Origin: CAZABP01 sp964483245
Lineage (GTDB): Bacteria; Planctomycetota; UBA1135; UBA2386
Assembly: GCA_964483245.1 (NCBI GenBank)
Contig: CAZABP010000033.1
Coordinates: 1-53,023 of the forward strand
Length of the DNA: 53,023 nt
Reading direction: 5' to 3'
A model generated the notes under the pieces. That model made no database searches and had not been told where the DNA came from. It worked only from the letters and a program-made list of their open reading frames with translations. How positions within the stretch are numbered: position 1 is the first letter of the stretch; each line of letters starts with the position of its first letter. A program made the translations under genes and the position numbers. Positions 25,933 through 34,869 of this stretch are shown in pieces.

Positions 25933-25976
25933 AGCAGGCCCGGGACGCGGCGCGATGCCGCGCCCCGGGCCGCTGC
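25931..25976 (-). terminator. Long hairpin between Kelch copies 3 and 2
   Basis: Three stacked stems pair around GCGAT: GCAGC/GCTGC, GGCCCGGG/CCCGGGCC and CGCGGC/GCCGCG, separated by single mismatches. It begins two bases after the stop of copy 3 and reaches the upstream box of copy 2. It probably ends the copy 3 transcript, which would make copy 2 a separate transcription unit. Confidence 0.55.
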
Positions 25977-25977
25977 C

Positions 25978-28900
25978 TCACGGGCGCTGCAGCGTGAACG
26001 CCATCGGCAGCGACAGCTTCAGGCACGGCTGCGTGTTGACGCCGATGCCCTGCGCCGCGAACCCGTGGCCGAGGAACCCCGTGTCGTTCGGCACCAGGAT
26101 CGAGGAGACGCACGGATTCCCGCTGCCCGGGAGCTGCAGCATCGCGGTCAGGTCGATGTGCAGTGCCGACAGCTCACACACCAGAGGCGGCGCGAGCGGC
26201 AGCAGCGGGCGGTGGCTGGGTCCGGCATGGATCATCAGCGCGCCGAAACCACCAGTGGCCTCGTACTGCACCCGGAACTCCGCACCGAGGATCGGGGCGT
26301 CGAGCACGGTCAGCGGCTTGCCGCCGGTCCACGCATCGAACGTCCCGACATCGGTCGGCGCGAAGTACTCCCAGGTGCCGCCGAACGGACCGGCGGCGGT
26401 GTTGCCGCCGTGCAGCAGCATCCGCGCGCGCTGCACGTCGAACGCCACTGCGGCATTCTCACTCTCGGGCGGCAGCGTCGTGTTGGGCTTCCGCTCGACC
26501 CACTGCTTGCCGTCGTATTCCCAGATGTCGGTCATGTAGTTGCTGTTGCCGAACCGGCCACCGGTCAGCACGATCCGCGCGCGGTGCGGGTCGTAGCTCA
26601 GCACCGCGTTCCAGCGCCCGAGCGGACGGATCGGCGGGAACACCTGCGTCCAGCGCGTGCCGTCGAACTCCCAGGTGTCGTTGAGGGCAGCCTGCGCCGG
26701 GCTCCGCCCGCCGAACAACACGACGACACCCCGCCGCTCGTCGTAGGCCATCGTGTGGATGTCGCGTGCCGGCGGCGCACCGTTCGTCACCACCGTCTTC
26801 CAGCTCGTGCCGTCGAACGCGACGGTGTCGTCGCGCCAGACGCCGCTGATGTGGTAGCCGCCGAACAGCATCGGGTAGCCGGTGCCGGGCATGCGCGCCA
26901 TCGCGTGGTTGTGCCGGCGCAGGAACGGCTCGGCGGCGACGAACCGCCAGGAGCGCGACGGTGGGTGCCAGACGTACGAGTCGTCACGGAACAGGCCGTG
27001 GCTGTCGATGCCGCCGGTCAGCCAGACGGTGCCGTAGCTCGGATTGCTGAACGGCGTCGCCGTCATCGCGTGCGCGTAGCGCCGCGACGGCACCACCCGC
27101 GGTTGTTCGAGCTGCCAGTGCCGGCCGTCGAACGTCCAGGTGTCCTGCAGCGCGGCGCTGCCGTCGTGGCCGCCGAACAGCAGCGCGCGGCGGGAGGTCG
27201 GCTCGTACGCCATCGCGTGGTCGCCGCGCGCGACTGGCTGCGCCGGCCGCGCCCGCAGGCTCCAGCGCGAGCCGTCCCAGGCGTAGACCGCGTCGGAGAC
27301 ATCGGTCTGCGACGTGAGCTGGCCGCCGACCAGCAGACAGAGCTTGTGCTGGTCGTCGAACACCATCGGATACGCGAATGTCATCGGCCACATGCTGGTC
27401 GGGTTGCGCTGCACCCAGGCCCGGTGGTCGACGTCGTACTCGTATGCGAATCCGCCGAGCGCCAGAACGGTCACGCCGCGCCGGCCGTCGTACGCCATTG
27501 CCCCGCCGAACTGCGCCGGCGGCGACGACGTCATCGCGATCTGCGTCCAGTTGGTGCCGTCGTATTCCCAGGTGTCGTTGAGCGGCCCGCTCGGTCCGTA
27601 GCCGCCATACAGCACGGCCTTCCGCCGGCTCCAGTCGTACGCGATCGCCGCGTGTTGGCGGAGCGCCGGGCTGTTCGCGGGCGACCGTTGGATCCAGTTC
27701 GTGCCGTCGAATTCCCAGGTGTCGTTGAAGTAGCTGAAGCCACCGGCATTGCCGCCGAACAGAACCACGCGATCGCGGTACAGGTCGTAGGTCATCGCCA
27801 TCGCGCCGCGTGGGCTCGGCGCATTCGCTGGGGTGAGCTGCCGCCAGGCGGTGCCGTCCCATTCGAACGTGTCATTGCGCATCGCCGGCGACTGGAAGCC
27901 ACCGAACAGGATCGTCTTGCCGCTGTACTGCATGTACGCCATCCGGTGTGCGAAGCGTGCGCCCGGGCCGTTGCTGCTGTCGCGCGGCAGCCAGTTGGCG
28001 CCGTCGTAGATCCAGGTGCCGCCATCGATTGCGCCGTTGGACAGCAGGCCGCCGTGCAGCACCGTCTGGTTGCGCGCGAGGTCGTAGACAGCCGCGTGTT
28101 GCGACCGCGCAGGCAGCCAGGCCGCAGCCGGCGGCGGCGTCAGCTGTTGCTGCCAGCTCTTGCCGTTCCAGGTCCAGACGTCGCCCAGGGTCCCCTTTCC
28201 GGACGGATCGGCGTCGCCGCCGGTCAACACGCAGACGCGGCGAGCTTCGTCATAGGTCAGTGCGCACAGCTCGCGCGCAGACGGGCCGCTCACCTTCATC
28301 GGCGTCCAGCTCTTGCCATCGAACTCCCAGGTGTCCTCGAACAGCCGCCCACGGTCGTCCTTGCCGCCGAACAGCACGACGCGCCCACGCGCCGCGTCGA
28401 AGCACATCGCATGGTTGTGGCGTGCGGGCGGCACGGTCTGGACCGGAACCTGCACCCAGCCCTTGCCGCCGCTGTATTCCCAGTGATCGCTCTGGGAGCC
28501 GTTGTCGTAGCCGCCGAACAACACGGTGACGTGGCGCAGGCTGTCATAGGCCATCGCGTGGTTGGCGCGCGTGGGTCCCTTGCTTTGCGCGACCCAGCCG
28601 CCTTGCGTCGAGTACTCCCAGGTGTCGGCGAGCGGACCGCTCACGTCTCCGCCGCCGTGCAACACGGTGACGCCGCGGAACGAGTCGAGCACCATCGCCC
28701 CCAGCCAGCGCGCGCTCGGCCCGCGATTGGTCACGTAAGACCAGCCACCATCGCGGTAGACCCAGGTGTCGCCGAACAGCGATCCATCGCTGGCGCGCCC
28801 GCCGAACAGCAGCAGGGAGCCGCGCGTCGGGTGTTGGCAGCACATCGCGTTCTGGCGCTCCTTGGGTGCCGGACCGGTGAACCGGATCAGGCCGTGCCCA

Positions 28901-29112
28901 TCGAACGCCGCCGTCGTGCCGAGGTGTTTGCCATCGGCGAGGCCGCCGAACTGCACGACCCGGCCGTGGGATGGGTCGTATGCAGCGGAGTGGCTGTCGC
29001 GGCGGTCTTCGAGGTCGCTGCGTTGCGAGTAGGTGAGCTGGGCGACCGCAGACGGCACGAGATGCGCGGTCAACAACCAAGGCGCCCAGACGGGAAGGAA
29101 GCGACGTTGCAT
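25978..29112 (-). CDS. Secreted 18-repeat Kelch protein (copy 3)
   Basis: The 1044-residue protein starts at MQRRFLPVWAPW, with a signal peptide ending SAVA before QLTYSQ. It has 18 Kelch repeats again, including AYDSLRHVTVLFGG, CFDAARGRVVLFGG and SYDPHRARIVLTGG, with the same degenerate positions (8th, 11th, 14th and 15th units) as the other copies. The C-terminal FAPTDVGT region ends FTLQRP, against FTMRAR in copies 1 and 2. Its signal peptide and mature N-terminus differ most, so copies 1 and 2 are closer to each other. It is the array member nearest the divergent sigma/kinase genes. Confidence 0.88.
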   Translation of the reverse strand: MQRRFLPVWAPWLLTAHLVPSAVAQLTYSQRSDLEDRRDSHSAAYDPSHGRVVQFGGLADGKHLGTTAAFDGHGLIRFTGPAPKERQNAMCCQHPTRGSLLLFGGRASDGSLFGDTWVYRDGGWSYVTNRGPSARWLGAMVLDSFRGVTVLHGGGDVSGPLADTWEYSTQGGWVAQSKGPTRANHAMAYDSLRHVTVLFGGYDNGSQSDHWEYSGGKGWVQVPVQTVPPARHNHAMCFDAARGRVVLFGGKDDRGRLFEDTWEFDGKSWTPMKVSGPSARELCALTYDEARRVCVLTGGDADPSGKGTLGDVWTWNGKSWQQQLTPPPAAAWLPARSQHAAVYDLARNQTVLHGGLLSNGAIDGGTWIYDGANWLPRDSSNGPGARFAHRMAYMQYSGKTILFGGFQSPAMRNDTFEWDGTAWRQLTPANAPSPRGAMAMTYDLYRDRVVLFGGNAGGFSYFNDTWEFDGTNWIQRSPANSPALRQHAAIAYDWSRRKAVLYGGYGPSGPLNDTWEYDGTNWTQIAMTSSPPAQFGGAMAYDGRRGVTVLALGGFAYEYDVDHRAWVQRNPTSMWPMTFAYPMVFDDQHKLCLLVGGQLTSQTDVSDAVYAWDGSRWSLRARPAQPVARGDHAMAYEPTSRRALLFGGHDGSAALQDTWTFDGRHWQLEQPRVVPSRRYAHAMTATPFSNPSYGTVWLTGGIDSHGLFRDDSYVWHPPSRSWRFVAAEPFLRRHNHAMARMPGTGYPMLFGGYHISGVWRDDTVAFDGTSWKTVVTNGAPPARDIHTMAYDERRGVVVLFGGRSPAQAALNDTWEFDGTRWTQVFPPIRPLGRWNAVLSYDPHRARIVLTGGRFGNSNYMTDIWEYDGKQWVERKPNTTLPPESENAAVAFDVQRARMLLHGGNTAAGPFGGTWEYFAPTDVGTFDAWTGGKPLTVLDAPILGAEFRVQYEATGGFGALMIHAGPSHRPLLPLAPPLVCELSALHIDLTAMLQLPGSGNPCVSSILVPNDTGFLGHGFAAQGIGVNTQPCLKLSLPMAFTLQRP

Positions 29113-29331
29113 TGGGGACTCCTGGAGCGGGATCGGGTTGGGGTTCGGGATCGGATTCGGGACCGGGATCGGGATCGGGATCGGTACCGGGCTCGGGATC
29201 GGGATCGGGCCCCGGCTCGGACACCTGCGGAGCGGCAGGTGGCGGCGGACCACACGCGAGGCACGGGGAAAAACGGTTGTCCCTCCCCGGTCATGGACGG
29301 CCCCCGCAATGGCGTCGATCATGCGCGGTCC
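29113..29331. promoter_or_regulatory. Shared intergenic region: Kelch copy 3 and ECF sigma
   Basis: This divergent control region holds, from left to right, the Kelch copy 3 ribosome-binding site, a degenerate GGATCG-type hexamer repeat (about 29124-29219), a small hairpin ACCTGC/GCAGGT (29223-29240), the GACCACACGC box (29248-29257) and GGGGAAAAACG (29265-29275). The box is the same as in copies 1 and 2 but 136-145 bases from the ATG instead of about 60, apparently displaced by the hexamer expansion. An alternative ATG for the sigma gene lies at 29293. Confidence 0.5.
29124..29219. repeat. Degenerate GGATCG hexanucleotide repeat
   Basis: About 16 units of a 6-base period, most commonly GGATCG with variants such as GGTTCG, GGACCG and GGCTCG. 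It is G-rich on the plus strand, able in principle to form quadruplex structures, and lies in the 5' leader of Kelch copy 3. Confidence 0.8.
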
Positions 29332-30003
29332 ATGCAGCTGCCCTCGTCGCCGGGCCCGGAGCCGATCACGGAGTTGCTCCGTCGCTGGCAGGCAGGGGAT
29401 GAGGCGGCGTTGGGGTCGCTGCTGGCGCGCGAGCTGCCGTGGATCCGGCGGATGGCGGAGCGGCGCTTGCAAGGACCGCTGCGCGCGCGCCTGGATGCGA
29501 GTGATTGTGTGCAGGATGCGGTCGCGGATTTCCTGCGCTATGGACCTCGCGTCGTGCCGAGCGACCATCACCAGTTGCGCGGGCTGCTGGCGCGGATCGT
29601 CGAGAACAATCTGCGGGATCGGGATGATTGGTACCGGGCCCGGCGCCGGGATGCGGCGCGCGAGCAGCCGCTGGCGAGCGCGACGGGATTGGTGCTCGAT
29701 GCGGCTGTCGACCAGCCGACGACGCCGAGCGCCGCCGCGGATCGGGAGGAGCAGCGGGCCTGGGTGCGGCTCGCGCTGGAGCTGCTCGATCCGGACGACC
29801 GGCGGATCGTGATCCGCCGCGATTGGGATCGGGCATCGTTCGCCGAGATCGGCAGCGAGCTGCAGCTCGGCGAAAACGCCGCGCGCATGCGCTGGGTGCG
29901 CGCCGTCGGCAGGCTCGCCGACCAGCTCGTCGAGCTGCGCAGCGGCCGGCTCGGGCGCGAACTGCGCGCCGAATCGGTCGCGGAGGCGCAGCATGCGGGT
30001 TGA
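29332..30003 (+). CDS. ECF-family RNA polymerase sigma factor
   Basis: The 223-residue protein starts at MQLPSSPGPE; an in-frame ATG at 29293 would add 13 residues. Region 2 spans roughly 12-85 (LDASDCVQDAVADFLR and then QLRGLLARIVENNLRD). Region 4 is at about 145-200 with LLDPDDRRIVIRRDWD and an HTH around FAEIGSELQLGENAARMRW. No anti-sigma gene is adjacent. Instead the 3' end overlaps the start of a Ser/Thr kinase by 11 bases, an arrangement characteristic of Planctomycetota, where the kinase may control the sigma factor. Divergence from Kelch copy 3 makes that array a candidate target. Confidence 0.88.
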   Translation: MQLPSSPGPEPITELLRRWQAGDEAALGSLLARELPWIRRMAERRLQGPLRARLDASDCVQDAVADFLRYGPRVVPSDHHQLRGLLARIVENNLRDRDDWYRARRRDAAREQPLASATGLVLDAAVDQPTTPSAAADREEQRAWVRLALELLDPDDRRIVIRRDWDRASFAEIGSELQLGENAARMRWVRAVGRLADQLVELRSGRLGRELRAESVAEAQHAG

Positions 30004-32692
30004 TGCCGAGACCTCGCTCGAGCGCGCACTCGGCGTGTGGCTGGCATGGCAGACGGAGGTGCCACGCCGCACGCCGGACGAGCTGGTCTCGAGCCACCCG
30101 GAGCTGGCGGAGCACCTGACGGCGCTGCTGGCCGACCGCGGCGATGCCGAGCTGGCGGCCGACGCGGAGGGGACGCAGCTGGGTGGCTACCGGCTGCTGC
30201 GCGAGCTCGGCCGCGGCGGCATGGGTGTCGTGCACGAAGCGATCGACCTGGCGCTCGAGCGGCGCGTCGCGCTGAAGCTGCTGCCGCCGGCGTTCGCCGG
30301 CGATCCGAGTGCGCTGGCGCGCTTCAAGCGCGAAGCGCACGCCGTGGCCCGCCTCGACCACCCGGGCATCGTGCGCGTGCTCGGCGTCGGCAGCAGCGGC
30401 GACACGCATTGGTTCGCGATGGAGCTCGTCGACGGCGGCCCGCTGACGCTGCACGCGCCGCGTGGGTTGCGCGAGCGGGTGACCGTGATCGCCGAGATCG
30501 CACAGGCGCTCGCGCACGCGCATGCGCAAGGGATCCTGCACCGCGACGTCAAGCCGTCCAACATCCTGCTGCGCAGCGACGGCCGCGCCGTGTTGACCGA
30601 CTTCGGGCTCGCGCGGCTGCTCGCGGACCCCGGGCTGACGCGGACCGGCGGGTTCCTCGGCACACCGGCGTATGCCTCACCGGAACAGGCGCGTGGGGTC
30701 GAGGTCGATGCGCGCAGCGACGTGTTCTCGCTCGGCAGCACGATGTACGAACTGCTGTCCGGCCGGCGGCCGTTCGAGGGAGCGGACGCGGCGACGATCA
30801 TCCACCGGATCCTGCGGGAGGAGCCGCCGGATCTGCAGCGGATCGCGCCAGCGGTCGGCCGCGACCTCGCCGCGATCGTTGCCAAGTCGCTCGAGAAGGA
30901 TCCCGCGCGGCGCTACGTCGACATGCAGGCGTTCGCCAACGATCTGTGCGCGTGGCTCGCTGGGGCGCCGGTGCAGGCGCGCCCACTCGGGCCGATCGCG
31001 CGCGGCGCGCGTTGGGCGCAGCGCGAGCCGTGGCGCGCGGCTGCCGTCGCGGCGTTGGCGCTCGGCATTCCGCTGGTCGCCGGGCTCGCCGGCTATCAGG
31101 CGGCGAATGCGCCGGTGCTCGCCGCCGGCCAGCACCAGTTGCTGCGCGTGCGCGTCGACCAGCAGCTCAACCGCGGCTTCCTGGCGGTGGCCACCGAGGA
31201 CTACGCCGGCGCGCGCGCCGCGTTTGCGGCGACGCTCGAGCTGGTGCCGGCCGAGCTGGATGCGTGGATCGGCGCTGCTCTGGCGCGTCTCGAAGCTGGC
31301 GATCCGGCTGCGGCAGCCGAGTTGCTCGCGCAGGCTCCGCCCGTCGTGCGTGCGGCTCCGGCGCTGCAGCGCGTGCAAGCCAGCATCCTGCGGGGCAGCG
31401 GGCGCCTGCCGGAGGCGGATGCGCTGGAAGCGCAGCTCGGTCCTCCTGCGGCGGCGCCGGATCTGTTCGCTGCCGGCCTGCTCGAGCTGCGACGCTGGCG
31501 CGACACCGACGATGCCGATGCGTTGCGACGCGCCGCGCAATGGCTGCGGCGCGCCGTCGAGACGTCGCCGGCGCCGAGGCCGAGCTATCACTTCCAGCTG
31601 CTGTACGCGACTACCGAGCTGCGCCAGGCGGAGCCGAGTGCTGGCGTCGCCGCCGCGATCGCGCAGCTGTGGCCGCAGGAATGGGCCGCTCAGCGTGAGC
31701 TCGCGCGCTGGGAGGTCGATCTGGATCCAGGCGCCGCCGTCGCACGGCTCGAGGAGCTGCTGGCGCGCGCGCCGGCGGTGGGACGGCATTGGATCGCCTA
31801 CGACCTCGGCCTCGCGCGCGAGCGCTCGCGCGACGTCACTGGTGCGATCGCCGCGTACCGGAAGGCGGTCGAGGCCGAGCCGGCGTACGGCAAAGCCTGG
31901 AACAACCTCGGGCGGCAGCTCGCCGCCAACAAGCAGCACGACGAAGCGGTCGAGGCGTACCGCACGGCGATCCGGCTGGATCCCTCGCGCGCGAAGCTGC
32001 AGATGAATCTCGGCATCTCGCTGCGCGCGCTCGGTGACGTCACCGGCGCGGAGGCCGCGTATCGCGAGGCACTGCGGCTGCATCCGCCGTACGCGCGGGC
32101 GCACTTCAACCTCGGCAACCTGCTGCGCGACCGGGGCGAGCTGACCGAAGCGGCCGCGGCGTTCCGCGCTGCGGCGCAGAGCGATCCGAGCTACGTGCGC
32201 GCGTTCGGCAACCTGGCCGTCGTGCTCAGCGAGCTCGATGACCACGCCGGCGCCGTCGAAGCGTGCCGGCGCGCGATCGCGCTCGCGCCGCGCGATCTGC
32301 CGCCGTACGTGAATCTCGGCTGGTCGCTGCAGCGGCTCGGCGACTGGGCCGGGGCGCGCAAGGCGCTGGAAACCGGCGTCTCGATCGCGCCCGCGCACGC
32401 GATTGCATGGCGCTCGCTGGCACGCTGCCTGTCGCATCCGGACATCGACGCACGCGTGGCGGACCCGGCGCTCGCGCTGGTCGCCGCACGGCGCGCCGCG
32501 GCGCTGCTCGAGAAGCCGGATCGCTTCACGTCGCTCGCGATCGCCGAAGCGCACGCACAGCTCGGCAACCGCGCCGCCGGGGAGGCGGCGCTGGCGGAAG
32601 CTGCGGCGCTGTTCGCCGCCGAGACCGAGGTCTGGGACGAAGACGAGCGGCGGATGGAACTCGCGCGCGCGCGCTTGCAGGCGATCCGCTAA
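29993..32692 (+). CDS. Transmembrane Ser/Thr protein kinase with TPR repeats
   Basis: The 899-residue protein has a cytoplasmic Hanks-type kinase domain at about 66-325: GRGGMG loop, Lys95 in VALKLL, HRDVKPSN with catalytic Asp185, DFG at 203-205 and SPE in place of APE. A membrane segment lies at about 347-368. Beyond it are alanine-rich helices and a TPR array from about 600 to 840 (units such as YRTAIRLDPSRAKLQMNLG and FNLGNLLRDRGELTEAAAAF). If the kinase is inside, the TPRs are outside and may sense a protein or cell-wall signal. It overlaps the sigma gene and is likely translationally coupled. Confidence 0.93.
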   Translation: MRVDAETSLERALGVWLAWQTEVPRRTPDELVSSHPELAEHLTALLADRGDAELAADAEGTQLGGYRLLRELGRGGMGVVHEAIDLALERRVALKLLPPAFAGDPSALARFKREAHAVARLDHPGIVRVLGVGSSGDTHWFAMELVDGGPLTLHAPRGLRERVTVIAEIAQALAHAHAQGILHRDVKPSNILLRSDGRAVLTDFGLARLLADPGLTRTGGFLGTPAYASPEQARGVEVDARSDVFSLGSTMYELLSGRRPFEGADAATIIHRILREEPPDLQRIAPAVGRDLAAIVAKSLEKDPARRYVDMQAFANDLCAWLAGAPVQARPLGPIARGARWAQREPWRAAAVAALALGIPLVAGLAGYQAANAPVLAAGQHQLLRVRVDQQLNRGFLAVATEDYAGARAAFAATLELVPAELDAWIGAALARLEAGDPAAAAELLAQAPPVVRAAPALQRVQASILRGSGRLPEADALEAQLGPPAAAPDLFAAGLLELRRWRDTDDADALRRAAQWLRRAVETSPAPRPSYHFQLLYATTELRQAEPSAGVAAAIAQLWPQEWAAQRELARWEVDLDPGAAVARLEELLARAPAVGRHWIAYDLGLARERSRDVTGAIAAYRKAVEAEPAYGKAWNNLGRQLAANKQHDEAVEAYRTAIRLDPSRAKLQMNLGISLRALGDVTGAEAAYREALRLHPPYARAHFNLGNLLRDRGELTEAAAAFRAAAQSDPSYVRAFGNLAVVLSELDDHAGAVEACRRAIALAPRDLPPYVNLGWSLQRLGDWAGARKALETGVSIAPAHAIAWRSLARCLSHPDIDARVADPALALVAARRAAALLEKPDRFTSLAIAEAHAQLGNRAAGEAALAEAAALFAAETEVWDEDERRMELARARLQAIR

Positions 32693-34869
32693 CGGATCGC
32701 GTCCCAGTCCCCGAACGTGTCGAACCAGCCGTCGCGCGGGGCGCGCCGCCCCGCGCGCAGCGTCGCCAGGATCTGCTCCGCACGTGCTGCGAGCGCCGTA
32801 TCCCCGGCACGTACGGCGGCCTGGCGGCCGACCTCGACCGAACCGATGCCCCAGACCGCGAAGTCGGTGCCATCCGCCCACTGCACGACATCGCGCCGTG
32901 CCTTGTCCGCGTCCGGCCACGGCTCACCACCATCGCGCCAGCGGATCGCGCTCGCGATCTGCGCGCCGCGCGCGTCGACCCGCCAGCCGTGGCGCAGCAG
33001 GTTGAGCGCGAGCCCGTCGGCCAGCTCACGTGCGTGCGTGCCGAACCCGAGCCGCGCGCAGGCTTCGAACCCGGCGACGGCGAGCGCTTCCTGCCATGGC
33101 GTCCAGAACCGGTCGACTCCCTCGAGCATCCGGCCGTCCGGTTCGTGGACTGCGAACGGGCGCATCCGCTCCGCCGGCAGCTCGCGCATGCCCCAGGCAT
33201 GCCAATGCGGCCCGTCGATGCGGGCCGCGATCCGCTCGCGCAGCGCGTCGTCGCCGGTCACGAGCCACAGCCAGCAACCGGCGAGCAGCGCGCGTCCGGC
33301 GCCGCGCGGTGCGCCGGCCCCGGACGTCGTCAGCTCCGCGCGCAGCGTCTGGCCGGCAAGGTAGTGCTGCACTTCGAACGCCAGCTCGCGCCGCGCCCAG
33401 TGCGCGCCGGTCAGCAGCGCGTAGGCCGCGAGGTGGTTGGTGCTCCAGTGTTGGCGGTCCTTGCCGAACCAGCCGTGCGATTCGAACGCCGGCTCCGGGC
33501 ATGGCTTGCCGCGGCGGTCTTTGGACACGTCGCAATGCCAGTGCGTGCGGCCGGACCAGACGACCCAGTCCGGCGCGTCGCGCGCCTGCAGTGGCGCACC
33601 TTCGGCCGTGAACCAGTGCACCGGACGGCAGGCCTCCTGGGCTGCCGAGAGCTGCACTTCGAACAGGAACGACGGCAGCCCGGTCGTGGCGACCGGCGTC
33701 AGCTTGACGATGCCGAAGTCGTTCTGCGCACCGGTCTGGTTCGGATTGCGCGCGAGTCCGTGCGGCCCGCAGAAGAACGGATTCCCCGGCTGCTGCGCGA
33801 GCAGGCTGCGCGCGAACTCTCCGTGTTGGCGCGCGAATGCTGCGCGCAGGCGCGTGCCGCTCAACCACGGAGGAACGTCCGGGACGTGGCCGAACGGCCC
33901 GAACGCACCGCTGTCGCTCCAACGGGTCGCGGCGAGCGGTGGACACAGCGCCGCGGCGCGCAGCGTCTCCTCGCGCAGACCCCGTTGCGGGCGGATCGGC
34001 GGGACCAGGACCCCGCTGCGACGGATCCCCTGCGCGTCCCCGAGCGAGGTCGCCTTCAGCAGCGTCGTCCGCGTGCCGCGCTCGATCGGCTCCGTCGTCA
34101 TGCCGAGCACCGCCGCGTAGTGCGGGACGAAGGACAGCCCGTCCGTCTCGAACAGCAGCAGATCGAGCGGACAGGACATCGCCTTCGTGGTCGGATCGCT
34201 GTGGAACACCGCCAGGTCGCACTGGGCGTGCTCGTCGCCGGCGCCGCTCGTGACGATCAACTCCACGACGAGCCCGGTCTCCGGAATGCGTCCGCCGTGC
34301 AGCTCGACCTGCCGCGCCGGATTCGATTCGAGCACCTCGCGCCGCGTCCATTCCGCGTGGCGGACGCGCGTGCCTTGCACCGCGGTCATCGTGAAGCGGC
34401 ACGGTGGCGCTGCCGGCGCCGGCCGCGGCGCCGCCGCCCCCCCCCCCCGCCCCCCCGCCCGCCCCCCNNNNNNNNNNCCGCGCGTGACTTGGAGCGCGTA
34501 CATTCTCACGCGGGAGGGCGCCGCCGCCGCCGCCCCCCGCGTCGACGCCGGCCCCGGGCCGGGCACGAGCGCGAGCTCCCGTTCGCCGAGACGTGGCAGC
34601 TCGGCGCGCACGAGGCAGATCGCCTGGCGCAGGCTGCCATCCGGCCAGCGCGCACCGAACGGCTCCCAGCAGGTGACGTGATCGCGTGCATGCAGATCCG
34701 GGCGGCCGGTCACCTCGCCGGGCGCGAACGGGACCGCAGCGGCGAACCATTCCGCGCGCGGATGCGGCGCGAGGTTCTGCAGCGTCAGCGTGCGTTGGGC
34801 CGGGGCGAGCGCAGAAGCGAGCAGGCATGCGGCGATCGGGTAGGCTGCGCCGCCGATCCACCGATGCAC
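32689..34869 (-). CDS. Large secreted protein of unknown function, spans an assembly gap
   Basis: It starts at GTG 34869, giving a signal peptide (HRWIGGAAYPIAACLLAS, then ALAPAQ), and would have about 726 residues. Ten Ns at 34468-34477 fall near residue 132 beside a poly-C tract coding a Gly/Ala/Pro-rich stretch, so the exact frame and length there are unreliable. The last 450 residues are rich in Trp, His and Ala helices (HWSTNHLAAYALLTGAHWA, GFEACARLGFGTHARELAD) and could fold as an alpha/alpha toroid, as in some polysaccharide-active enzymes. That is an impression only; no catalytic motif was recognised. Its coding region overlaps the divergent neighbour by six bases at the start codons. 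Confidence 0.65.
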   Translation of the reverse strand: MHRWIGGAAYPIAACLLASALAPAQRTLTLQNLAPHPRAEWFAAAVPFAPGEVTGRPDLHARDHVTCWEPFGARWPDGSLRQAICLVRAELPRLGERELALVPGPGPASTRGAAAAAPSRVRMYALQVTRXXXXGGRAGGRGGGAAAPRPAPAAPPCRFTMTAVQGTRVRHAEWTRREVLESNPARQVELHGGRIPETGLVVELIVTSGAGDEHAQCDLAVFHSDPTTKAMSCPLDLLLFETDGLSFVPHYAAVLGMTTEPIERGTRTTLLKATSLGDAQGIRRSGVLVPPIRPQRGLREETLRAAALCPPLAATRWSDSGAFGPFGHVPDVPPWLSGTRLRAAFARQHGEFARSLLAQQPGNPFFCGPHGLARNPNQTGAQNDFGIVKLTPVATTGLPSFLFEVQLSAAQEACRPVHWFTAEGAPLQARDAPDWVVWSGRTHWHCDVSKDRRGKPCPEPAFESHGWFGKDRQHWSTNHLAAYALLTGAHWARRELAFEVQHYLAGQTLRAELTTSGAGAPRGAGRALLAGCWLWLVTGDDALRERIAARIDGPHWHAWGMRELPAERMRPFAVHEPDGRMLEGVDRFWTPWQEALAVAGFEACARLGFGTHARELADGLALNLLRHGWRVDARGAQIASAIRWRDGGEPWPDADKARRDVVQWADGTDFAVWGIGSVEVGRQAAVRAGDTALAARAEQILATLRAGRRAPRDGWFDTFGDWDAIR
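34428..34477. other. Poly-C tract and assembly gap (10 N)
   Basis: A run of C broken by single Gs leads into ten Ns at 34468-34477. It marks a join or low-quality spot in the assembly, within a coding region. Gap length and reading frame across it should not be trusted. Confidence 0.95.

Noticed and set aside
22428..25997. Open frame of 1189 codons on the plus strand opposite Kelch copies 1 and 2
   Set aside because: It is the mirror of two repetitive high-GC genes, has no signal peptide or domain, and its own repeats simply reflect the Kelch repeats on the other strand.
29124..29219. CRISPR-like array
   Set aside because: The period is six bases with no spacers. No repeat-spacer pattern or cas gene is visible anywhere in the window.
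25669..29292. Long N-terminal extension of the ECF sigma gene
   Set aside because: The open frame runs antisense through Kelch copy 3; sigma region 2 needs only the start at 29332 or 29293.
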